From contig CAAFWV010000094.1 in the NCBI GenBank assembly GCA_900766815.1, positions 1 through 6,267 of the forward strand: a stretch of 6,267 bases of DNA, written 5' to 3'. The notes under the pieces are model-generated. The model was not told where the DNA came from, did not search any database, and saw nothing but the letters and a program-made list of their open reading frames with translations. Below, one piece after another: positions 1 to 6,098 of the stretch. Position numbers and translations under genes: made by a program. The stretch's first letter is position 1, and each line of letters begins with the position of its first letter. The DNA comes from Lachnospiraceae bacterium (lineage in GTDB: Bacteria > Bacillota > Clostridia > Lachnospirales > Lachnospiraceae).

Positions 1-1559
1 GACTTACTGTACAATACCTTTCTTAGCAACCCTTCGTAAACTTCACGAACATTGGGAAGGTCCACATCATTAACAGAGAATTCGATATATACCACATCGG
101 GTTCGAAATTTAGGATATCCTCATTGCATCGACCATTTCCGAGAAGCGAAGGTGTACCTCCGATTCCTGCATTGACATAATTAATCTTTGCATCAGGAAA
201 GGTGTTACACCACCAGCTGTAGGTAAGATATGCATAGCAGCTCTTATCATCGCTTGCAACAGAGCCCTCTGTTATCGAACCACCAAGAAAAGCAACTGTT
301 ATCTTATCGCCTCTGTCGGCACGCTCCATAACCTTAAGCAGTCTGTCATGGTTGCCATTAACCGCAAGGGCCTTGGAATAGTCTATGTCATACATCTGCT
401 CAACTATATATCCTACAACATCCTTAAGAGAAGACTTGGACCATACATCTTCATCCTCAGTCTCTGCAAGTGGACAGATAATCTGAAAATCCAGGGCTTC
501 ACCCTCCACGCGACCACTTCTTACGGGGTTAGCGAAGTGCTCATCCCACTGCGCCTTATCATATTCTGCCATATCATGATTCAGGTATATCTGCTGACGC
601 TTGGTTGCTGCCACAAACATCCTGGCAGAGAGGGCCTTCAGAAGCTCATATTGCGTGGCATCCACATTGGTGAATATCCTTGGAAGTTCACCATGTCTGA
701 TGCTTTCCGTCTCTCTGTCAATCCTGATGCCCATTGCTTCAAAATCAAAGCTTTTGTCGGTAAGCATTAGCTTAAGCAGTACACCCTTCTCGGTATTATA
801 TTGTGCTCTCTGATAATCTGTATCGAAGATGAAATTACCCAGAGAATAGAAGATGGCCTTACGGTCAGCACCTTCACCGATAAGCTCATAATTCATGGGC
901 ACATGTGGGTGGTGAGCCACAATGATATCAGCACCCATATCCAAGAATTCAAGATATTTATCCCTTGTATAAGGACTTGGAAGAGCAGTAAACTCCTCAC
1001 CGGCGTGTGCAACAATTACACACCACCTGTTATTCAACTTTATTTCTGCTATTCGCTGACGTATTCTTTCAACATCATTCCACATGAAACAGCCGCCCAG
1101 ATTATCACCTGCAGGCTTACATCCGCGTCTGTAGCCAACAGAAATGATTCCGATTCCGCCTGCTTCCTCCATATGAAGGATACCGGACGCTTCATCTATA
1201 TTCATGCCCGCACCGATGGTTTGTACACCGACATCCTTGGCACGACTAAGGGTCTCCTTCAGTCCTTCCTGACCTGCATCCATTATATGGTTATTGCACA
1301 GATTCCATATGTCGGCTCCCATACGCTTGAGGACTGTGATTGCCGCCGGATCCATGGTATGCATCAGCTGAACCACGCCCTCTGTTGTAGTATTGCGAGC
1401 AGCCTCAACCAAAGGCCCTTCTACATTCGCTATCACATGGTCGGAATCGTGCATAAACTTAAGGACCTCATCACTGATGAGGTCCTCGTCTGTCCACCTT
1501 TTATCCATATAGCGGTCAAATCCAATATCACCGGTAAAAACAATACGCATATTATTCAT
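1..1559 (-). CDS. CapA-type metallophosphatase fused to SGNH/GDSL hydrolase (C-terminus beyond window)
   Basis: The frame is open from ATG 1559 to the window edge: 519 codons plus 2 nt, with no stop seen. Residues 1-265 read as a CapA/PGA_cap domain: FTGDIG at 8-13, NVEGPL at 45-50, CNNHIMDAG at 88-96, VAHAGEE at 183-189, AHHPHV at 215-220 and SLGNFIFD at 239-246. These match the family's metal and phosphate-site motifs. Residues 270-415 are an unassigned linker or extra domain. From about 418 an SGNH hydrolase begins: GGSITEG (nucleophile Ser428), NAGIGGTPS at 463-471 and EFSVNDVD at 493-500 are blocks I, II and III. The Asp-His block V must lie outside the window. No signal peptide or membrane segment precedes the CapA core, so the protein appears cytosolic, unlike the membrane-anchored CapA of Bacillus capsule systems. 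The start overlaps the GT4 stop by 8 nt, implying translational coupling. GGAG lies 4 nt before ATG 1559; ATG 1550 (13 nt away) is the alternative. Both domain calls are firm. The substrate is unknown, and true poly-gamma-glutamate synthesis is doubtful because capB and capC are not seen. Confidence 0.87.
   Translation of the reverse strand, partial: MNNMRIVFTGDIGFDRYMDKRWTDEDLISDEVLKFMHDSDHVIANVEGPLVEAARNTTTEGVVQLMHTMDPAAITVLKRMGADIWNLCNNHIMDAGQEGLKETLSRAKDVGVQTIGAGMNIDEASGILHMEEAGGIGIISVGYRRGCKPAGDNLGGCFMWNDVERIRQRIAEIKLNNRWCVIVAHAGEEFTALPSPYTRDKYLEFLDMGADIIVAHHPHVPMNYELIGEGADRKAIFYSLGNFIFDTDYQRAQYNTEKGVLLKLMLTDKSFDFEAMGIRIDRETESIRHGELPRIFTNVDATQYELLKALSARMFVAATKRQQIYLNHDMAEYDKAQWDEHFANPVRSGRVEGEALDFQIICPLAETEDEDVWSKSSLKDVVGYIVEQMYDIDYSKALAVNGNHDRLLKVMERADRGDKITVAFLGGSITEGSVASDDKSCYAYLTYSWWCNTFPDAKINYVNAGIGGTPSLLGNGRCNEDILNFEPDVVYIEFSVNDVDLPNVREVYEGLLRKVLYSK
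1462..1486. repeat. 25-bp perfect palindrome inside the capA-like domain
   Basis: The arm AGGACCTCATCA and its exact reverse complement flank a single central base, giving 12-bp arms. In the minus-strand mRNA this would form an 11-bp stem with a 3-nt loop, about 75 nt after the start codon, over codons encoding DEDLISDEVL. No U-tract follows (the next bases are TAAGTTT), so it is not a standard terminator. It could be an intragenic attenuator, a protein-binding site, or chance under codon constraint. Confidence 0.7.
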
Positions 1560-2751
1560 ACAGCTCCAATGTCTTTCTTACAACATCATCCCAGTCATAT
1601 TTATTTAATATATAATCAGCAGCCTGCGCTTTCTTCTCATATACCGATTCAGGATCGGAATTAAGCCTGTTAAGCAGTGCCGCAAGCTCAGGTACGTTGC
1701 CTCTTGCAAAGGAATATCCCTTATCCTCTATTACGGAGGTACATTCTTCGATATCGCTTGTAACACAGCAGTTACCGTAGCTCATGGCTTCTAGCAGACT
1801 GAGCGGCATTCCCTCAAGGTCACTTGGAAGTACATAGAGGTAGGCGTTGGAATATAGCTCGGAGAGCACATCTCCACAGACAAAGTCTGTAAATATTACC
1901 CTGTCATTAAGCTTTAGGTCATCTACAAGGCAGGTAAGCTCCTTCAGGTATTCAGCCGAATCAGAGGCACCGCCCGCAATGACAAGCTTACGGTCTGTCT
2001 GAAGCTGATTAAAGGCCTTAATAAGATAATGGGCACCCTTCTCCGGTACGAGACGACCGAGGAACAGGATGTATTCGTCCTTCTTAAGTCCCCATTTGTC
2101 GGTAATAATGGAAGCTTCTCTCGGCTCAGGTCTTGTAATTCCGTTTGGAATAAAGACCGTGTCTCTGTTATAGGTATCCTTAAAGTACTTCTGCACGCCA
2201 CGGCTGAGCACTATGATTTCGTCAGCAAATCTCACGGCACCACGTTCACCCATAAGGATGCTTCTCTTACCGAAGAAGCCCCACTTGGCTCTCTGGTGGT
2301 CCAGACCGTGTATCGTCGCAATGACCTTCTTATGTGAAAGCTTCGGCAGGAAGCACCACATACAAGGTCCTTCAGCATGGAAGTGAACCACATCATAATC
2401 TCCGCTCATGGCACGGATAGCAGCCGAAAGAGAAGCCGTTATCGCTGCGATACCCTTCTTATCGAAGGTACTCACACTCTTAATTCTAACACCCTTATAC
2501 TCATCAACCTGATTCTGGGCGTACTTATCACCGCTTACATGTCTGCCGCGCCTGTTATACACGGTAACCTCATGTCCGAGCTCAACCATCCTGGTTGACA
2601 GCTCCTCAACCACGATTTCCACGCCGCCCTCTCTGGAGGGCATTCTCTTATGCCCGAGCATTGCTATCTTCAATTTACGACCGGATAAAGCTACCGCGAT
2701 ATTCGGGGATGACGGATTATTCAATTTATCTGAGTTCGTAGATATCTGCAA
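1552..2751 (-). CDS. GT4 glycosyltransferase with DUF1972-type N-terminus (possible rhamnosyltransferase)
   Basis: This 399-residue protein has the GT-B fold layout of family GT4, which transfers a sugar from a nucleotide donor on the cytosolic side of the membrane. The N-terminal domain opens at 28-67 with KIAMLGHKRMPSREGGVE, then VVEELSTRMVELGHEVTVYNR, which resembles the DUF1972 domain of capsule and rhamnan glycosyltransferases. The linker region carries TIHGLDHQRAKWG at 146-158 and FIPNG at 200-204. The C-terminal nucleotide-sugar domain has FLGRLVPEKG at 230-239 and the EX7E pair Glu313/Glu321 in SDLEGMPLSLLEAM. No membrane segment is evident. The chosen start is TTG 2751, with AGAGGAG 7 nt upstream; no ATG occurs before residue 31, which is already inside the fold. 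The gene overlaps the preceding one by 26 nt and the following one by 8 nt. Family is certain. Rhamnose as donor is inferred from rfbD in the operon and from the known pairing of rmlD with a GT4 rhamnosyltransferase in streptococcal rhamnan loci. Confidence 0.93.
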   Translation of the reverse strand: MQISTNSDKLNNPSSPNIAVALSGRKLKIAMLGHKRMPSREGGVEIVVEELSTRMVELGHEVTVYNRRGRHVSGDKYAQNQVDEYKGVRIKSVSTFDKKGIAAITASLSAAIRAMSGDYDVVHFHAEGPCMWCFLPKLSHKKVIATIHGLDHQRAKWGFFGKRSILMGERGAVRFADEIIVLSRGVQKYFKDTYNRDTVFIPNGITRPEPREASIITDKWGLKKDEYILFLGRLVPEKGAHYLIKAFNQLQTDRKLVIAGGASDSAEYLKELTCLVDDLKLNDRVIFTDFVCGDVLSELYSNAYLYVLPSDLEGMPLSLLEAMSYGNCCVTSDIEECTSVIEDKGYSFARGNVPELAALLNRLNSDPESVYEKKAQAADYILNKYDWDDVVRKTLELYE

Positions 2752-4465
2752 ACCCTCTCTCCTCTATTAGGACAGCCGTATTAATATTCGGATTATCCTC
2801 GATGAATTTGTTAATCAGCTGCTCGCCCGCATCATAACGCATGACATATGCATATGCATGCCCGGACTCAAGCAGCTCCCTGTTATCAATCCCGCCCTCG
2901 TGGTTCATCTCGATGCAGTATATTCTGTTATACTGCTCAAGCTCGTGGGCATTATCCCACATCTTCCACTTATTGTTGTTATCATACACGTATATTATAT
3001 CATCATCTTTATGTTCTGTCGCAAATTCTATTTCTTTTTTTTCCTCAGGATACAGGAAGAGCACCTTGCCGTCATACAGTCCCTTAAGCTGCATAACAAG
3101 TGTTATCGCAAGAATGATACCACAAATGACTTTTGGAATTGCCCTGTTTCTGCTGTCACCCTCCGCAACATACGAGGTATCGGTAAGGAGACCGTAAAGT
3201 GATACCACAATCAGGATAATCAGCAGTCCGTAGATGGGCATCTCATATCTCACCGCCTCCTCATAGTTCATGAGTGCAGTTTTCATTACTATTGCAAAAT
3301 AGCCCACCACAGTTATAAGCGACAATCCAAAGCACAGGTTCGGACTGACTCTTTTGTTCATAAATCTTACCTGCACATAGGCAAGAAGAATTATGAGCAG
3401 AAGAATATAGAAGGTGCGGTTAAGCACATAGTCATCTAAGAGTCCGACGAAAAGTCCCATACGATCACTTAGATTATTCATGTCAAAGAAGGCTCCCATG
3501 GCTTCGGTGCCTCTATAGCCTCTGAATATATGCCTGAGACATGAAGGATAGGAAAGTACGGCCAGAACAAAACTGCCTATTACTGATAACGCATATATAT
3601 ATGATGTCTTACGTGTACTCTTCCTAAAGAACAGGAAAAGTGAGGTAAAGGCTGCTACAAAGAAGGCAAAGACAGCAAAGTAGTAGTGAGTAAGGAAGCC
3701 GATATAAACCGTAGCGGCTATTGGAATAAGATATTTTATGTACCCGTGTAATCTGAGGCTATTATTCTTCGATAAATTAATTCCTTTATCGCACCCGACA
3801 TTGCTTTCATCTGCAGAGTTTGTACCTGAGTATGTATCGCCGGTGTCTTTAACATAAGACAGCATATTCATATGTAACAGAATAAGTGCCATACACTCGA
3901 GCGTTAACAGCATATACATCCTGATAAAGGTGATTCCGCTTATTATTGCCGGAGAGAAACCAAAGAGTGCAAGTGAAAACCAGGTCACGGCCCTGTTCTT
4001 ATTGCCGACCTTATTGGCAATAGCAATAATTAAGAGCTCGCTTATCACAAAGAATATGAGATTGAGAATCAGACCCTGCCACTTGCTGAAGATACCGCTT
4101 GATAAAGAACAGATGATATTTAATAAGAAATAATAGACCGGGGGATGGACATCAAAGCTCTGCATCTGTGCAACCAGAGGAAAATTAAAGCCCTTTCCCG
4201 GAGTAATATGGAATTCCTCGGAAATAGAGCTTCCGCTTAACCAGTCACCGTCGGGAGGATTAAGACCGTAGGTCACATTTGATGAATAATATGAATAATT
4301 CTCATCATAGTGAAAGCCCTGCTTTTGCACACAAAAACACAGTGCCACAGCAAGCTGCAGCACTATGGTTATTATAAGCATTATTCTAAAGGCTGTATCA
4401 GCCTTGGGTTTAGACATTATGTTGGAGGTTTCTGTTACTCTTACTTCTTTATCTTTATTTGTCAT
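2726..4465 (-). CDS. Polytopic GT-C (GT39/ArnT-PMT-like) membrane glycosyltransferase
   Basis: This 579-residue protein has about 11-13 predicted membrane segments. The first is at 27-47, others at roughly 110-126, 130-150, 160-178, 184-200, 242-280, 288-308, 351-366, 378-394, 410-427 and 444-460, and a soluble tail follows at 461-579. The first extracytoplasmic loop holds HYDENYSY (Asp54-Glu55), the acidic motif expected of GT-C catalytic loops. SFDVHPPVYYFLL at 103-115 and FIRMYMLLTL at 180-189 are also typical of the GT39/ArnT/PMT superfamily. Members transfer a sugar from a polyprenyl-phosphate carrier to a glycan, lipid or protein on the outer membrane face. Donor and acceptor cannot be read from sequence. 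A hydrophilic stretch at 202-240 interrupts the membrane region and looks like an insertion. An A8 run lies in codons 475-477. The ATG at 4465 is chosen as the first Met; its ribosome binding site is weak. The gene lies 38 nt after rfbD. A flippase or polymerase is less likely given the DE and HPP motifs. Confidence 0.78.
   Translation of the reverse strand: MTNKDKEVRVTETSNIMSKPKADTAFRIMLIITIVLQLAVALCFCVQKQGFHYDENYSYYSSNVTYGLNPPDGDWLSGSSISEEFHITPGKGFNFPLVAQMQSFDVHPPVYYFLLNIICSLSSGIFSKWQGLILNLIFFVISELLIIAIANKVGNKNRAVTWFSLALFGFSPAIISGITFIRMYMLLTLECMALILLHMNMLSYVKDTGDTYSGTNSADESNVGCDKGINLSKNNSLRLHGYIKYLIPIAATVYIGFLTHYYFAVFAFFVAAFTSLFLFFRKSTRKTSYIYALSVIGSFVLAVLSYPSCLRHIFRGYRGTEAMGAFFDMNNLSDRMGLFVGLLDDYVLNRTFYILLLIILLAYVQVRFMNKRVSPNLCFGLSLITVVGYFAIVMKTALMNYEEAVRYEMPIYGLLIILIVVSLYGLLTDTSYVAEGDSRNRAIPKVICGIILAITLVMQLKGLYDGKVLFLYPEEKKEIEFATEHKDDDIIYVYDNNNKWKMWDNAHELEQYNRIYCIEMNHEGGIDNRELLESGHAYAYVMRYDAGEQLINKFIEDNPNINTAVLIEERGFADIYELR
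2759..2765 (-). promoter_or_regulatory. Ribosome binding site deciding the TTG start of the GT4 gene
   Basis: AGAGGAG lies 7 nt before TTG 2751 and inside the last codons of the GT-C gene. It is the only strong Shine-Dalgarno match near the N-terminus. The other possible TTG starts (residues 10 and 27) and Met31 lack one. Confidence 0.7.
3035..3042 (-). repeat. A8 homopolymer tract in the GT-C gene
   Basis: Eight consecutive A residues on the coding strand span Glu475-Lys476-Lys477, just after the last predicted membrane segment. A one-base change would meet a stop quickly in either alternative frame: immediately as AAA TAG in one, and after eight codons (RNRICDRT) in the other. That would remove the soluble tail and keep the membrane core. 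Slippage itself is not shown. Confidence 0.6.
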
Positions 4466-4473
4466 ATAAATAT

Positions 4474-4498
4474 CTTCGTTTTACTTATCAAAACAAAG
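4474..4498 (-). other. AU-rich hairpin in the rfbD to GT-C gap
   Basis: CTTTGTTTT (4498-4490) pairs with AAAACGAAG (4482-4474) with one G-U pair and a 7-nt loop, GATAAGT. It fills most of the 38-nt gap and ends 8 nt before ATG 4465. It pairs the only purine-rich stretch (CGAAG) that could act as a ribosome binding site. It is weakly stable and has no clear U-tract, so a role in lowering GT-C translation or protecting mRNA ends is speculative. Confidence 0.35.
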
Positions 4499-4503
4499 TG
4501 TGC

Positions 4504-5358
4504 TTACTTTAATGCACCTATTTCTTCCATATACTTAACCAGTGCATCCTTCCAGTCGGCGAAAGTGTATCCGCCTACCATCTTAAGCATATAATTCTCT
4601 AAAACAGAGTGCTTGGGTCTGGCTGCGGGAGCGCCGTATTCCTCTGTGGTGGTACGTGTGACCTTCACATCCTTGCCTGCAAGCCTGAATATCTCCTCTG
4701 CGAAGCTTGCCCAGTCGGTGCTTCCCTCACAGGTAGCATGATAGGTGCCGTAATTATCGGTAAAGAGGATGCTGTCGATGGCCTTCACAAGCTCAAGAGC
4801 ACTTGTCGGTGTGCCGAACTGGTCGCCTACAACCTTAACCTCATCGTGAGTCTCTGAAAGCCTTAGCATGGTCTTAACGAAGTTATGTCCGTCACCGTAG
4901 AGCCATGCGGTCCTGAAGATGAAATATCTGTGGCTGAAATGTTTTACCATGTCCTCCGCTCTCGACTTGGTTATGCCGTATATACTCTGTGGATTCGGCT
5001 TGTCATACTCCATATAGGGAGTCTCCTTGGTGCCGTCAAAGACATAATCGGTTGAGATATGTACCAGCTTGGCACCCACTGCATCAGCTGCAATTGCGAG
5101 GTTTCTGGGACCGAGAGTATTGATCTTAAAGGCAAGGTCCTGATTGGTCTCGCAGGCATCAACCGCTGTATATGCGGCACAGTTGATTATTGCATATGGC
5201 TGGTTGGCACGACACAGCTCCATGACTGCTTCGACGTCTGTGATATCAAGCTCATCAACATCGGTATTGATGAATTCCAGACCTCTCTTATCGGCATAAT
5301 ATTTATTTATTTCACGTCCAAGCTGTCCGTTACAGCCTGTAATAATTATTGTTTTCAC
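4504..5358 (-). CDS. rfbD: dTDP-4-dehydrorhamnose reductase
   Basis: This enzyme reduces dTDP-4-dehydro-L-rhamnose to dTDP-L-rhamnose with NAD(P)H, the fourth and last step of dTDP-L-rhamnose synthesis in the cytosol. The 284-residue length is normal for RfbD/RmlD. The Rossmann motif GCNGQLG is at 8-14, and INCAAYTAVDACE at 58-70 is a family signature. The catalytic triad is visible as Thr103 in HISTDYVFDG with Tyr127 and Lys131 in YGITK. RTAWLYG at 149-155 and ARPKHSVLEN at 246-255 are characteristic substrate-binding stretches. Translation starts at GTG 5358, supported by TGGAGG 6 nt upstream. It is first in the minus-strand operon. The rfbA, rfbB and rfbC partners are not in the window and must be encoded elsewhere if the pathway is complete. 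The product suggests that at least one downstream glycosyltransferase uses rhamnose. Family assignment is very secure. Confidence 0.96.
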   Translation of the reverse strand: MKTIIITGCNGQLGREINKYYADKRGLEFINTDVDELDITDVEAVMELCRANQPYAIINCAAYTAVDACETNQDLAFKINTLGPRNLAIAADAVGAKLVHISTDYVFDGTKETPYMEYDKPNPQSIYGITKSRAEDMVKHFSHRYFIFRTAWLYGDGHNFVKTMLRLSETHDEVKVVGDQFGTPTSALELVKAIDSILFTDNYGTYHATCEGSTDWASFAEEIFRLAGKDVKVTRTTTEEYGAPAARPKHSVLENYMLKMVGGYTFADWKDALVKYMEEIGALK

Positions 5359-5364
5359 GATGTG

Positions 5365-5370
5365 CCTCCA
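5365..5370 (-). promoter_or_regulatory. Strong ribosome binding site of rfbD
   Basis: TGGAGG lies 6 nt before GTG 5358, near-ideal spacing. It fixes the non-ATG start of rfbD. Confidence 0.85.
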
Positions 5371-5391
5371 ATGAATTGTTTTATTATTGAT

Positions 5392-5420
5392 ATAATACCT
5401 TCCTTACGAGTCAAATTCAA
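5392..5420 (-). promoter_or_regulatory. Sigma-A-like promoter for the rfbD operon
   Basis: On the minus strand TTGAAT (5420-5415, 4 of 6 to TTGACA) is followed after 17 nt by TATTAT (5397-5392, 5 of 6 to TATAAT). A start near 5385 would leave a leader of about 27 nt containing the rfbD ribosome binding site. A second -35-like TTGACT overlaps the spacer but is poorly spaced from a good -10. Confidence 0.6.
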
Positions 5421-5436
5421 CAGTCAATGTCAGACA
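5409..5436. promoter_or_regulatory. Repeat elements between the divergent promoters
   Basis: AGTCAA occurs at 5409-5414 and 5422-5427 as direct repeats 13 bp apart. They are followed by the palindrome TGTCAGACA at 5428-5436. The repeats flank and partly overlap the minus-strand -35, and the palindrome covers the plus-strand -35. They could be an operator for a shared regulator, but the elements are short and may be chance. Confidence 0.25.
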
Positions 5437-5459
5437 AATCCGTGGAAATATAGTATAAT
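5431..5459 (+). promoter_or_regulatory. Sigma-A-like promoter for the Nudix gene
   Basis: TATAAT at 5454-5459 is a perfect -10 box. CAGACA at 5431-5436 matches 4 of 6 bases of the -35 consensus with a 17-nt spacer. Transcription would begin near 5466, giving a leader of about 55 nt before ATG 5522. Confidence 0.65.
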
Positions 5460-5493
5460 TGAAATGATTTGTGTATACGACGGACAGTCAGCT

Positions 5494-5508
5494 TCCGGTG
5501 CATCCGGA
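5494..5508 (+). other. Small hairpin overlapping the Nudix ribosome binding site
   Basis: TCCGG (5494-5498) and CCGGA (5504-5508) form a 5-bp GC-rich stem with loop TGCAT. The 3' arm includes most of the only GGAGA (5506-5510), whose spacing to ATG 5522 is long at 11 nt. This could reduce translation of the Nudix gene, but the stem is short. Confidence 0.3.
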
Positions 5509-5521
5509 GATTGGATAGATT

Positions 5522-6082
5522 ATGTATTATACACCCGATGAAGAACTGAAATGGAATAAGACAGACAGGGAGCTTATATGTCACACCCCCGTCTATGACA
5601 TTTACAGGCAGAGAGAGGTTGCCGTAAACGGAATGGAGGGTGATTATATAGTAGCCGATGCGCCTGAGTGGATAGTGACAATCGCTGAGACTGAAGGACG
5701 GTTCGTGCTTGTAAGACAGTGGAGACATTCCTCCTTAAGTCTTACAACAGAATTCCCGGGAGGAGTATCGGAGCCCGGAGAGGATCCTGCGGTTACGGCG
5801 GCAAGGGAGCTTGAGGAGGAGACGGGTTACAGACCGGGAACTATGACTCACTTAGGCACAGTAAGCCCAAACCCCGCACTTTTCTCAAACAGGGTTCATA
5901 TTTATCTTGCTGAGGAGCTGACCCAGACCGGTGTCAGACACCTTGACAGGGATGAGAATATCTCGGTAATCGAGCTGCCTATCGGTGAAGTAATAGCTAA
6001 CTTTGCATCGGACGACTATTCGCATGCCTTCATGGGAACGGCGCTTGCATTGTATATGAGATACAGAGGCTATCACAGATAG
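5522..6082 (+). CDS. Nudix hydrolase, ADP-ribose pyrophosphatase type
   Basis: The 186-residue protein should hydrolyse a nucleoside diphosphate linked to another group, most likely ADP-ribose to AMP and ribose 5-phosphate, in the cytosol with Mg2+. The Nudix box GX5EX7REUXEEXGU is complete at 81-103: Gly81, Glu87, then RELEEETGY from Arg95 to Tyr103. The upstream stretch VLVRQWRH at 62-69 and TEFPGG at 76-81 are typical of the ADPRase/NudF group. So is SPNPALFSNR at 115-124, with Pro118 16 residues after the box glycine. Length fits the group's usual 170-210 residues. ATG 5522 is the first possible start because an in-frame TAG lies at 5516-5518. It is transcribed divergently from the glycan operon and precedes mutS2. 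Related sugar-nucleotide substrates cannot be excluded, but no feature ties it to the rhamnose pathway. Confidence 0.93.
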   Translation: MYYTPDEELKWNKTDRELICHTPVYDIYRQREVAVNGMEGDYIVADAPEWIVTIAETEGRFVLVRQWRHSSLSLTTEFPGGVSEPGEDPAVTAARELEEETGYRPGTMTHLGTVSPNPALFSNRVHIYLAEELTQTGVRHLDRDENISVIELPIGEVIANFASDDYSHAFMGTALALYMRYRGYHR

Positions 6083-6098
6083 AATAAGCTTAGTGTTG

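Noticed and set aside
345..359. GNHD motif (residues 402-405) as a second metallophosphoesterase active site
   Set aside because: GNHD is a calcineurin-like phosphoesterase motif, but here it stands alone just before GGSITEG, where related SGNH proteins commonly have a similar short GN-R lead-in. The other phosphoesterase motifs are absent around it.
348..770. Plus-strand open frame of 140 codons near the left edge
   Set aside because: It lies fully antisense to the linker and early SGNH region and shows no recognisable motif or start signal.
1..1559. Poly-gamma-glutamate capsule synthesis (capBCA) function for the CapA-like protein
   Set aside because: No capB-like ligase or capC-like membrane protein is present, the protein lacks a membrane anchor, and all neighbours are glycan enzymes.
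801..1664. Long plus-strand open frame (287 codons) opposite the CapA-SGNH gene
   Set aside because: It is the antisense shadow of a gene with clear CapA motifs, has no family motif of its own, no good ribosome binding site, and an implausible Ile/His/Thr-rich composition.
2845..2856. CATATGCATATG palindrome as a regulatory site
   Set aside because: It falls within codons for the peptide HAYAYV of the GT-C tail, is only 12 bp, and is explained by alternating His/Ala/Tyr codons.
2726..4465. Wzy-type O-antigen polymerase or flippase
   Set aside because: The first-loop HYDENYSY, the DVHPPVYYF segment and the RMY segment fit the GT39/ArnT-like GT-C pattern much better.
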